Of a DNA stretch of 6,066 nt, positions 1 through 5,855 are shown piece after piece. The translations under genes and the position numbers were made by a program. Source of the stretch: Sulfurovum sp. (GTDB taxonomy: Bacteria; Campylobacterota; Campylobacteria; Campylobacterales; Sulfurovaceae); NCBI GenBank assembly GCA_027046415.1, contig JALTYW010000027.1:1-6066 (forward strand). Direction: 5' to 3'. The notes below the pieces were generated by a model. It ran no database searches and was not told the origin of the DNA. It saw only the letters and a program-made list of their open reading frames with translations. Positions within the stretch are counted from its first letter, which is position 1. Each line of letters begins with the position of its first letter.

Positions 1-2
1 AA

Positions 3-152
3 TACCCGGAACTGTCTATCCCCAATACAACCAATGCATTGGATGGTGGTCTCTTCTCTCCGATGAAAATGCTGCTAAAAATTCATCGTGGAATTGGTAT
101 CGAGATGAAGAAGAAATTGATTGTAGATTATTTGGAAAAACGGGCTAAATAG
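3..152 (+). CDS. DDE-type transposase, C-terminal fragment (5' part outside window)
   Basis: An open frame runs from the window edge to a TAG at 150-152 and gives 49 residues. It contains TTNALDGG (residues 9-16), FSPMK (18-22) and HRG (28-30), then a basic tail ending LEKRAK. The pattern TTN-x-L-(D/E)-G, FS-x-x-K, HRG is known to me from the C-terminal end of transposases in bacterial insertion sequences (IS256/MULE-like DDE enzymes); the acidic residue in this motif may be the last catalytic carboxylate. The exact IS family is not certain from 49 residues. The frame is open to the window edge, so the gene may be intact or truncated upstream. It converges on the uup-type gene with 31 bases between stops, and no clear terminal inverted repeat or terminator is visible there, so the element's right end is not placed. 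Confidence 0.7.
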   Translation, partial: YPELSIPNTTNALDGGLFSPMKMLLKIHRGIGIEMKKKLIVDYLEKRAK

Positions 153-183
153 CAACCCGAAATCTTACTTTAACTCGAAGATG

Positions 184-2133
184 CTAACTCTGCAACGCCT
201 CATACATCTCCAATACCTCAAGATACCGTTCACTCTTTGCTTCATACTCTTTTTCAATTTCAGCAAGTTCCTCACTCAGTGCAGTCAGCCCTTTTTGTCC
301 ATAACACTCCGGATCGCCAAGACAGGCGTTGAGCTCGTCTATTTTGGTTTCCAGTACTTCTATCTCATCGGGGAGGATGTCAAGGTCACGCTGGTCTTTG
401 TAGCTGAGTTTTGTCGGTTTTTTCTTCTCCGCTTTGGGTGCTTTTTCTGTTTTGGTTGCAGAAGTCTCTGCATCCTGTGCGATCTGTTCTATCTCTTTGA
501 TCTCTTTTTCGATCTCAAGGTATTCGGTGTAGCTCTGGTAGGACTCTTCGACAATGCCGTTGCCTTTGAAGATGAAGAGTTTGGAGGCGATCTTGTCTAC
601 AAAGTAGCGGTCGTGCGAGACGAAGAGAATGGCACCGGGGAAGTTGAGCAGCTGCTCTTCGAGGATGTTGATGGTCTGAATGTCCAGATCGTTGGTCGGC
701 TCATCGAGGATGAGACAGTCGACATTTTTGGTAAAAAGCAGGGCAAGGGCGACACGGTTTTTCTCTCCGCCGCTAAGCTGTCCTATCTTTTTGGTCAGGA
801 ACTCTTCGGGGAAGAGAAACTGTTTGAGGTAGGCATAGACATGCATGTTGCTACCGCGCACCTGAATGTGGTCTCCGCCGTTGGGGCAGAAGGTGCCAAT
901 GAGGGTCTCTTCCTCTTTGAGCATCTCTCTGTGCTGGTCGAAGTAGCCGATGGAGAACTCTCCTCTTTTGATGGTACCGCTGTCAGGTGTGAGTCTGCCA
1001 AGCAGGAGTCTAAGAAGGGTCGACTTTCCCGCTCCGTTGACACCGACAATAGCGATCTTGTCACGCTGCAAAATACGCGTAGAGAAGTCTTTGATGAGTT
1101 CTTTTCCTGCAATGGTGTAGTAGAGGTGCTCGATCTCAAAGAGCATCTTTTTTTTGCCCACACTCTTTTCTCTGTTGAAGTGTTTTTTCTCCCGTTCGAG
1201 TTCAAGCTTCATTTTGCGTATGAGTGTGGGGTTCTTTTTTGCCTCTTCTCTTAGCTTGAAAACCCTGGCTTTACGCCCCTGATTACGCTTTTCACGGGCA
1301 CGGACACTTTTACCCAGCCACTCCTCTTCATGCTTAAGCAGTTTGAGCAGGTTCTCATGCTGTTTGGCTAACGCTTGCATACGTGCCTCTTTTTGCGCAA
1401 GGTAGTCACGGTAGCCTCCCTTGTAGGAGACCAGTTTCTGGTTTTCAACCTCGATGACCCGGGTGGCGATGGTGTCGATGAAGTGACGGTCGTGGGAGAT
1501 GAACAGCAATGTAAACTTCTCTTTGAGCAAAATATCTTCAAGAAATTCGACCATATAGACATCGAGGTGGTTGGTCGGCTCGTCAAGCAGCAGCACGTCA
1601 GGCTTTTTCAAAATAAGCGATGCCAGTGCCACACGCCGCTGCTCACCCCCTGAGAGTGAGACAACAAGACGATCCTCATAGGCTTTGAGTTTGAACTCCT
1701 GCAAGACGCGTTCTATCTTGTCATCAAGACTCCATGCATTGTGGTGGTCGAGATAAGCCGTAACCTCCTCAAGCTCGGCAAGTAGCTGTTTGTTCTCGAA
1801 GTCTTCGGCAACTTGCGTAGTTAGCGTATCGTAGCACTCCTTTGCCGCTTTGAGTTCGGTCAGTTCGTTCTCAATGGCTTGGCGTACATTGAGTCTGGCA
1901 TCAAACAGAGGCTGCTGCGAGAGCATCTCTATCTGGATAGAGCGGTCCACAACCCTTTTCCCTTCAGTAGGCTCTTCTTCACCGATGGCGATCTTCATGA
2001 GTGTCGATTTACCGCATCCGTTCTTGCCGACGATGGCGACACGTTCGCCTTCATTGAGGTGGAAGTCCACCCCGTCAAGAAGTAACTTGATGTCGTACTG
2101 TTTTTTGATGTCGAAAAGGTCGATGAGTGCCAT
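184..2133 (-). CDS. uup: ABC-F family ATPase, Uup type
   Basis: This is a 649-residue soluble protein with two ABC ATPase domains and no membrane segment. Domain 1 shows Walker A GKNGCGKS (36-43), signature LSGGEQ (160-165), Walker B LLLDEPTNHLD (181-191) and SHDR (213-216). A charged linker of about 100 residues follows (230-330). Domain 2 shows Walker A GVNGAGKS (364-371), signature LSGGEK (453-458), Walker B LILDEPTNDLD (474-484) and SHDR (506-509). A Lys-rich stretch (560-575) leads to a C-terminal coiled-coil domain starting KLSYKDQRDLD, as in E. coli Uup (about 635 residues); the insert HVYAYLKQFLF (431-441) is also Uup-like. ABC-F proteins act on the ribosome; E. coli Uup also binds branched DNA and affects precise excision of transposons. 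The ATG has an AAGG seven bases upstream and lies close to a TATAAT box. The C-terminus matches the family end, so the neighbouring transposase has not truncated it. Another ABC-F subtype is possible but less likely. Confidence 0.9.
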   Translation of the reverse strand: MALIDLFDIKKQYDIKLLLDGVDFHLNEGERVAIVGKNGCGKSTLMKIAIGEEEPTEGKRVVDRSIQIEMLSQQPLFDARLNVRQAIENELTELKAAKECYDTLTTQVAEDFENKQLLAELEEVTAYLDHHNAWSLDDKIERVLQEFKLKAYEDRLVVSLSGGEQRRVALASLILKKPDVLLLDEPTNHLDVYMVEFLEDILLKEKFTLLFISHDRHFIDTIATRVIEVENQKLVSYKGGYRDYLAQKEARMQALAKQHENLLKLLKHEEEWLGKSVRAREKRNQGRKARVFKLREEAKKNPTLIRKMKLELEREKKHFNREKSVGKKKMLFEIEHLYYTIAGKELIKDFSTRILQRDKIAIVGVNGAGKSTLLRLLLGRLTPDSGTIKRGEFSIGYFDQHREMLKEEETLIGTFCPNGGDHIQVRGSNMHVYAYLKQFLFPEEFLTKKIGQLSGGEKNRVALALLFTKNVDCLILDEPTNDLDIQTINILEEQLLNFPGAILFVSHDRYFVDKIASKLFIFKGNGIVEESYQSYTEYLEIEKEIKEIEQIAQDAETSATKTEKAPKAEKKKPTKLSYKDQRDLDILPDEIEVLETKIDELNACLGDPECYGQKGLTALSEELAEIEKEYEAKSERYLEVLEMYEALQS

Positions 2134-2156
2134 AATAATGCCTTGGTTTTTGTGGA

Positions 2157-2162
2157 ATTATA
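2157..2162 (-). promoter_or_regulatory. Candidate -10 box for the uup-type gene
   Basis: Read on the minus strand this is a perfect TATAAT, 23 bases upstream of the ATG. It predicts transcription starting near 2150 and a leader of about 17 bases that still contains the AAGG ribosome binding site (2141-2144). No good TTGACA-like -35 is seen at 16-18 bases spacing, but campylobacterial sigma-70 promoters are known to lack a conserved -35. The placement is inferred from sequence only. Confidence 0.5.
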
Positions 2163-2202
2163 CTCTTTTAAGGCTTGCTAAAGTCCGTCTTGCTATATTA
2201 CC

Positions 2203-2226
2203 CTTTATTGATCTTTAGAAATAAAG
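2203..2226. repeat. Small inverted repeat in the divergent intergenic region
   Basis: CTTTATT (2203-2209) and AATAAAG (2220-2226) form a perfect 7-base inverted repeat around a 10-base centre. It lies between the divergent uup-type and M48 genes, upstream of both starts. It could be an operator-like site or chance in AT-rich DNA. A weak plus-strand extended -10 candidate, TG-C-TATATT (2191-2199), lies just before it and could serve the protease gene, but no convincing -35 accompanies it. Confidence 0.3.
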
Positions 2227-2319
2227 AAAGGCTGATGCACTGTCGTCTTGTCGTTATTCCGCCATTCTCCGGTAATGTGCCAATGACAATCGAAGTGTGA
2301 TTTTGCCGCATTTATATAC

Positions 2320-2324
2320 AAGGA
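2320..2324 (+). promoter_or_regulatory. Ribosome binding site deciding the M48 protease start
   Basis: AAGGA lies eight bases before the ATG at 2333. An in-frame GTG at 2297 would add 12 residues but has no comparable site, so the ATG at 2333 is preferred. An ATG at 2329 is out of frame. Confidence 0.7.
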
Positions 2325-2332
2325 AAGAATGT

Positions 2333-3625
2333 ATGCTGGAATGGATTGTTGGGCTCTATTCGCTCTATGTCTTTATGCGGGTCTACATCTCTGTGATGCA
2401 GATTGGATATATCAATCAGGAGAAGCGCAGGGCACCGGTACTGATGCTGCAGGGAAAATATATGGTGGCGGCAAACTATGCGGTTGCTAAGGAGAAGCTG
2501 GCGATTGTGGAGCATTTTGTGGACTACCTGATGTTTGTCTGGTGGGTCTTTAAGGGGTTTGCGTGGCTCTCCTCACTGGTGCAGGTAGAAGGCAGTATAT
2601 GGCAGGCAGTGCTCTTTTTGTATGGTTTTGTGACCATTAACTACATTGTAGGGCTGCCTTTTGAGCTTTATCAGAAGTTTAAGATAGATGAGGATTTCCA
2701 CTTCAACAAGATGACACCCAAAATGTTCGTGGTCGATACGTTGAAGTCTGCGGTGATGTTCTTTGTGATTGGCGGAGCGCTCTTTGCATTGTTGGCGTGG
2801 ATCATCAGTAACTATGAGATGTGGTGGCTTTGGGGCTTTGTGCTGCTTTTTGCCGTTGCCGTATTGGTCAATGTGCTCTATCCGACCCTCATTGCACCTA
2901 TTTTCAACAAGTTCAACCCACTTGAAGAGGGAGAACTCAAAGAGGCCATTACAGATATGATGCACAAAGTAGGGCTCAAGAGTGACGGCATTTTCGTCAT
3001 GGATGCAAGCAAGCGTGACAGCCGTCTCAATGCCTACTTTGGCGGACTTGGCAAGAGCAAACGTGTGGTGCTCTTTGATACGCTGCTGGAGAAACTCAAT
3101 AAAGAGGAGCTCTTGGCAGTACTCGGACACGAACTGGGACACTACAGCCACGGGGATATCTGGAAAAATATCGCTCTCATGGGAGGACTGCTCTTTGTGG
3201 TCTTTTTCCTCTTTGGACACCTTCCCGACAGCCTCTTTACCCAAATGGGTGTGGTGCCGCATGCGGGAGTGAAGATTGCGATGCTGATGCTGCTCTTGCC
3301 GTTGGTTAGCTTTGTCTTTACACCATTCATGAGCTATGTCAGCCGCCACAATGAGTATGCAGCAGATGCCTTTGGCTCCCAGATGGGCGGAGAGGAAAAT
3401 CTCATCTCGGCACTGCTCAAGCTGGTTACTGAAAACAAAGCCTTTCCAAAGTCTCATCCGCTGGTGATATTTTTCTATTATACCCACCCGCCGATCATCG
3501 AACGTCTCAAGGCGATGGGGTATGATGCAAGCAACACAGTTGTTGGTGAAGAAGAGAAACTTGAAGAACCGCCGCTGCCCAATGAGGGGATATTTGCCTT
3601 CATTGACAAAGAAGAACAGAAATAG
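2333..3625 (+). CDS. M48 family membrane metalloprotease, Ste24/CAAX-protease type
   Basis: This is a 430-residue integral membrane zinc protease. HELGH (266-270) is the HExxH zinc site, and E341 in HNEYAADAFG (339-348) is the expected third zinc ligand. The late motif THPPIIERL (384-392) is typical of Ste24-like members. Hydrophobic segments are seen near residues 3-22, 62-82, 88-108, 136-160, 164-187, 279-297 and 314-334, so the protein is polytopic with an M48 N-terminal domain before the catalytic one. Length and topology fit the Ste24 type rather than HtpX, which is about 290 residues with fewer segments. Ste24 cleaves prenylated proteins in eukaryotes; bacteria generally lack such substrates, so the bacterial role is probably membrane-protein quality control, which is inference. 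The stop codon overlaps the ribosome binding site of prmC, nine bases before its start, so the two genes are likely cotranscribed. Confidence 0.9.
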   Translation: MLEWIVGLYSLYVFMRVYISVMQIGYINQEKRRAPVLMLQGKYMVAANYAVAKEKLAIVEHFVDYLMFVWWVFKGFAWLSSLVQVEGSIWQAVLFLYGFVTINYIVGLPFELYQKFKIDEDFHFNKMTPKMFVVDTLKSAVMFFVIGGALFALLAWIISNYEMWWLWGFVLLFAVAVLVNVLYPTLIAPIFNKFNPLEEGELKEAITDMMHKVGLKSDGIFVMDASKRDSRLNAYFGGLGKSKRVVLFDTLLEKLNKEELLAVLGHELGHYSHGDIWKNIALMGGLLFVVFFLFGHLPDSLFTQMGVVPHAGVKIAMLMLLLPLVSFVFTPFMSYVSRHNEYAADAFGSQMGGEENLISALLKLVTENKAFPKSHPLVIFFYYTHPPIIERLKAMGYDASNTVVGEEEKLEEPPLPNEGIFAFIDKEEQK

Positions 3626-3627
3626 GA
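3624..3627 (+). promoter_or_regulatory. Ribosome binding site for the TTG start of prmC
   Basis: AGGA begins inside the TAG stop of the protease gene and ends seven bases before the TTG at 3635. The in-frame TTG is supported by this spacing and by the family's normal N-terminal length; no in-frame ATG or GTG with a better site lies nearby. The overlap suggests translational coupling. Confidence 0.7.
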
Positions 3628-3634
3628 AGCCTAT

Positions 3635-4468
3635 TTGCAAAAAGATACATCGATTGGTGCATTACTGAAATGGGCAAAATCAGCGCTTCAACAGAGTTGT
3701 GAACGTCCGCAGTTTGAAGCGGAGCTGCTTTTGGCACATCATCTTGGCAAAGAGCGTACCTATCTGATCTTGCATCCGGATGAGACAGTAGCAGATGTCG
3801 CGGCATTTGAAGCACTGGTAACAAGACGTGCCAAGCATGAGCCCTATGAGTATATTGTCGGTGAGGCGAGTTTTTATGATGTGCATCTGAAAGTGGCTGA
3901 GGGAGTGCTCATTCCAAGACCGGAGACTGAGATTCTCATTGACCATGCTGCCAAGATCATTGAAAGTGAGAAGATCACGTCCATTGCCGAGATAGGCGTA
4001 GGCAGCGGAGCGATCAGCATCATCCTTGCACGCAAGTTTCCGTACCTGCATATTATCGCGACCGATATTTGCGATATGCCGCTTAAGATCGCAGCACAAA
4101 ATGCCAAAAGGCTGGGAGTTTCGCATCAGATAGAACTGCGCAAAAGCAATCTGCTCGATGAAGTCTCCCAGTCTGTTGAGATGGTGGTCTCAAACCCTCC
4201 CTACATTGCCCAAAATGCCCTTTTGGAAGCCAATGTCGCCCATTATGAGCCTAAAGAGGCGCTTTTTGGAGGTCGAGTGGGAGATGAACTGCTCAAGCAG
4301 ATCATCTTGGAGGTGAAACAAAGGGGTACTAAGTGGCTTGCGTGCGAGATGGGGTATGATCAAAAAGCCCCTATCCAAGCGTTTGTTAATGAAGTTGGAG
4401 TAAAATCCGTTACATTTTACAAGGATCTTGCGGGGCTTGACCGCGGGTTTGTGATAGCGTTTTTTTAG
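3635..4468 (+). CDS. prmC: Peptide chain release factor N5-glutamine methyltransferase
   Basis: PrmC (HemK) uses S-adenosylmethionine to methylate the glutamine of the GGQ motif in release factors RF1 and RF2, which improves termination. The protein is 277 residues, normal for the family. The N-terminal helical domain (about 1-85) is followed by VLIPRPETEILID (91-103), SAM-binding motif I EIGVGSGAISI (119-129), an acidic residue D144 after the second strand, and the catalytic SNPPYI (186-191, NPPY at 187-190) that contacts the substrate glutamine. The tail DLAGLDRGF (264-272) is also family-typical. Motif I reads GVGSG rather than the more usual GTGSG, which should not harm binding. It starts at TTG with a good ribosome binding site overlapping the upstream stop, so it is probably coupled to the protease gene. 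A palindromic element begins 12 bases after its stop. Confidence 0.93.
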   Translation: MQKDTSIGALLKWAKSALQQSCERPQFEAELLLAHHLGKERTYLILHPDETVADVAAFEALVTRRAKHEPYEYIVGEASFYDVHLKVAEGVLIPRPETEILIDHAAKIIESEKITSIAEIGVGSGAISIILARKFPYLHIIATDICDMPLKIAAQNAKRLGVSHQIELRKSNLLDEVSQSVEMVVSNPPYIAQNALLEANVAHYEPKEALFGGRVGDELLKQIILEVKQRGTKWLACEMGYDQKAPIQAFVNEVGVKSVTFYKDLAGLDRGFVIAFF

Positions 4469-4479
4469 TGTGTTTTGAT

Positions 4480-4504
4480 GTTACTTTTTTTAGAAAAAAG
4501 TAAC
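4480..4504. repeat. AT-rich 11-bp perfect hairpin after prmC
   Basis: GTTACTTTTTT (4480-4490) and AAAAAAGTAAC (4494-4504) are perfectly complementary with a three-base TAG loop. The hairpin lies 12 bases after the prmC stop. It is followed by CAAAAAATCG, not a T-run, and its stem is AT-rich, so it is a poor intrinsic terminator on the plus strand. It is best read as the first half of the palindromic element that continues to 4602. Similar GTTACTTT...AAAGTAACC palindromes are, as I recall, common interspersed repeats in bacterial genomes. Confidence 0.7.
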
Positions 4505-4513
4505 CAAAAAATC

Positions 4514-4602
4514 GTCATTTCTCAAGTGCACGGGCGATGTTTTTGTCGCCTTGCTTCGCAAATATGGGCGACAACACATCTGTGCACCCAGTGAGAAATG
4601 AC
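4514..4602. repeat. Long imperfect palindrome (REP/MITE-like element)
   Basis: The arms pair in four blocks: GTCATTTCTCA (4514-4524) with 4592-4602, GTGCAC (4526-4531) with 4582-4587, GATGT (4536-4540) with 4576-4580, and TTGTCGCC (4543-4550) with 4567-4574. This gives 30 base pairs. The tip carries a further small hairpin, TTGC-TTC-GCAA (4551-4561). Together with the hairpin at 4480-4504 it fills most of the spacer between prmC and the DUF4149 gene, ending 18 bases before the latter's ribosome binding site. It resembles repetitive extragenic palindromes or a tiny non-autonomous mobile element. It may also act as an RNA structure ending or protecting transcripts. Confidence 0.7.
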
Positions 4603-4620
4603 AGGCAAACAAGATTTTCA

Positions 4621-4625
4621 AAGGA
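4621..4625 (+). promoter_or_regulatory. Ribosome binding site deciding the DUF4149 gene start
   Basis: AAGGA lies seven bases before the ATG at 4633. The same frame is open upstream to an ATG at 4537, but that start lies inside the palindrome and lacks a ribosome binding site, so 4633 is preferred. Confidence 0.75.
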
Positions 4626-4632
4626 AATAAAA

Positions 4633-5112
4633 ATGAAACCAATGTTTAGACGAGTAACAATCGCGTATTTGATACTGCTTGGAGTAACGCTTGGAGCGGG
4701 ACTCTTTGCCGGAATTGTGGTAGCACCGGTTACGTTCCATACTGAGCAGTGGCTTGGCGCAGATGCCTTGAGTCACTTTCAAGAAGGGCTGATCATGACG
4801 CAGAATTTTGTACGGCTCTCCTATCTGGTGGATTTTACGGTCATTGCCGTGGTGCTTTATGAAGGATACAAGTACAAAAAGTTTGAGCGTGATACCATTA
4901 CGCAAGTGGCGACCTTTTTTGTGGTAGCAACAGGATTGATGTTTGGGCACTACTATCTGCCAGATATCTTGACCATGCAGCTTGCTGGAGAGAAGATGAC
5001 CCAGTCTGCCGCATTTGTCGCTACGCATAAAGGGAGTGAGATCAACTTCAAGATTTTTGCGTTGGCGTTGTTGGTATTGATGGTGAGGAATATGCAGAAG
5101 GCGTGTAGGTGA
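4633..5112 (+). CDS. DUF4149-like integral membrane protein
   Basis: This is a 159-residue hydrophobic protein of unknown function. Four membrane segments can be seen near residues 8-31, 60-77, 88-110 and 138-153, with a positively charged start (MKPMFRR) and a Lys/Arg-rich end. The pattern GLFAGIVVAPVTFH (23-36), followed by a loop with FQEGLIMTQNF (49-59) and YEGYKYKKFERD (76-87), resembles short membrane proteins annotated as DUF4149 in Campylobacterota. No catalytic or metal motif is evident. It follows prmC in the same direction but behind a palindromic element of about 120 bases, so cotranscription is possible but not assured. Its last codons and TGA stop (5110-5112) lie at the start of a degenerate 7-base repeat array. 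Confidence 0.8.
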   Translation: MKPMFRRVTIAYLILLGVTLGAGLFAGIVVAPVTFHTEQWLGADALSHFQEGLIMTQNFVRLSYLVDFTVIAVVLYEGYKYKKFERDTITQVATFFVVATGLMFGHYYLPDILTMQLAGEKMTQSAAFVATHKGSEINFKIFALALLVLMVRNMQKACR

Positions 5113-5162
5113 TGAGCGTTGAGGGATGAGGGATGAGGATTAAGGTTTAAGGATTTAGGTAG
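5107..5162. repeat. Degenerate heptanucleotide tandem array 1
   Basis: Read in steps of seven from 5107, the units are AGGTGAT, GAGCGTT, GAGGGAT twice, GAGGATT, AAGGTTT, AAGGATT and TAGGTAG. The core from 5121 to 5155 is the clearest, with consensus RAGGRTT. The array starts over the stop codon of the DUF4149 gene and ends at a GC-rich hairpin. The 7-base step does not keep a reading frame in a useful way, and no coding role is seen. Confidence 0.7.
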
Positions 5163-5180
5163 GGTGCGTAATCACGCACC
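5163..5180. repeat. GC-rich hairpin GGTGCGT-AATC-ACGCACC
   Basis: A perfect 7-bp stem with an AATC tetraloop. It is followed by GAATAGG rather than a T-run, so it is not a standard intrinsic terminator. The surrounding form GTAGGGTGCGT...ACGCACC resembles short dispersed repeats that I recall from many bacterial genomes. It may also weaken readthrough between the DUF4149 and glycosylase genes. Confidence 0.6.
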
Positions 5181-5221
5181 GAATAGGTTTCAAGTAATAC
5201 TACATTTTGTAGGAGAAAATC

Positions 5222-5713
5222 GTGAATAAAACGTTACAACATCCGTTTGATCCTATTGTTTTTAACGATACCCATACGTTAATACTCGGCTCTTTTCCAA
5301 GTATCAAATCGTTTGAAAACAACTTTTACTATGCCCATCCGCAAAACCAGTTTTGGAAGATTCTTAAAATGATTACAGGATATCCTGTAATTAACCGTGA
5401 CCAAAAGCTATGGCTGCTCAAAGAGATGAAGCTTGGACTTTGGGATATGATAGGCAGCTGCAGCCGTGAGAGTTCGCTTGACAGTTCGCTTGAAGATGAG
5501 GTGGTCAATTACATTCCGGAACTGCTTGAGTCCTACCCCAGCATCCAAAAGATCGCCTTTACAGGCAAAAAAGCACAAGCACTTTTTGAAACACACTTTG
5601 GCTATCTTGAAATAGAACGGGTTTATCTGCCTTCTCCCTCTCCTGCGTATGCGGCGATGAAGCTTGAGGAGAAAGCGAACATTTATGCAAATGAATTAAA
5701 AATTAAAAATTAA
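5222..5713 (+). CDS. DNA-deoxyinosine (hypoxanthine) glycosylase, UDG superfamily
   Basis: This 163-residue protein fits the family-6 (HDG) branch of the uracil-DNA glycosylase superfamily, which removes hypoxanthine arising from adenine deamination and so starts base-excision repair. Motif 1 is LILGSFPS (20-27), followed by YYAHPQNQFW (36-45) with N42 as the probable catalytic Asn of the family. GLWDMIGSCSRESSLDSS (72-89) forms the central family block, FTGKKA (113-118) a later strand, and SPSPAYA (138-144) takes the place of the DNA-intercalating motif. The start is GTG with AGGAG six bases upstream (5211-5215). The C-terminal residues ELKIKN and the TAA stop come from a 7-base repeat array, so the native end may have been altered by it. 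Other small UDG-superfamily enzymes such as Mug are possible, but the SFPS and HPxNxFW pattern favours HDG. Confidence 0.85.
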   Translation: MNKTLQHPFDPIVFNDTHTLILGSFPSIKSFENNFYYAHPQNQFWKILKMITGYPVINRDQKLWLLKEMKLGLWDMIGSCSRESSLDSSLEDEVVNYIPELLESYPSIQKIAFTGKKAQALFETHFGYLEIERVYLPSPSPAYAAMKLEEKANIYANELKIKN

Positions 5714-5736
5714 AAATTGAATGAGGAATGAGGAAT
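5695..5736. repeat. Heptanucleotide tandem array 2
   Basis: Six units run without a break in phase: ATTAAAA three times, ATTGAAT, then GAGGAAT twice. The array begins inside the last codons of the glycosylase gene and contains its TAA stop. The GAGGAAT units are close to the GAGGGAT and GAGGATT units of array 1, so the two arrays look like one repeat family. Confidence 0.8.
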
Positions 5737-5798
5737 GCGCCCGAACGAAGTGACAAGTGCCCTTGGGGTAAGGAATGAGAAACCGACATTAAATAAAC

Positions 5799-5815
5799 GC
5801 ATTGCTTTGCAATGC
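5799..5815. repeat. 7-bp perfect hairpin between glycosylase gene and apaH
   Basis: GCATTGC (5799-5805) and GCAATGC (5809-5815) pair perfectly around TTT. What follows is ATACCACAACC, so it lacks a T-tract and is not a classical terminator. Its core TTGC-TTT-GCAA is nearly the same as the tip hairpin TTGC-TTC-GCAA at 4551-4561. The rest of the spacer (5737-5798) shows no gene and only a weak CCTT...AAGG pairing at 5761-5773. Confidence 0.6.
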
Positions 5816-5826
5816 ATACCACAACC

Positions 5827-5854
5827 ATTCACTATTCACTATTCACTATTCACT
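5827..5854. repeat. Heptanucleotide tandem array 3 (ATTCACT x4)
   Basis: Four perfect copies of ATTCACT lie head to tail and end just before the apaH start hairpin. On the minus strand the unit reads AGTGAAT, which shares its GAAT end with the GAGGAAT and ATTGAAT units of array 2, suggesting an inverted relative. Confidence 0.9.
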
Positions 5855-5855
5855 C

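Noticed and set aside
181..1254. Long plus-strand open frame (357 codons) opposite the uup-type gene
   Set aside because: It is antisense to a clear ABC-F gene with all motifs in place, and its own translation shows no recognisable domain.
2297..2332. Upstream GTG start for the protease
   Set aside because: There is no ribosome binding site before it, whereas the ATG at 2333 has AAGGA at the right distance and begins at the normal first membrane segment.
2333..3625. HtpX assignment for the protease
   Set aside because: The 430-residue length, the long N-terminal membrane domain and the THPPIIERL motif fit the Ste24-like group better than HtpX.
2573..3640. Long minus-strand open frame (355 codons) opposite the M48 protease
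   Set aside because: It is a shadow of the protease gene; the translation is Cys/His-rich without family motifs, and the plus strand has the HELGH zinc site and a good ribosome binding site.
4480..4504. Intrinsic terminator of prmC
   Set aside because: The stem is mostly A-T pairs and is followed by an A-rich, not T-rich, stretch; it reads better as part of a larger palindromic element.
5695..5854. CRISPR array
   Set aside because: The repeats are 7 bases long, directly adjacent and without spacers, and no cas gene is nearby.
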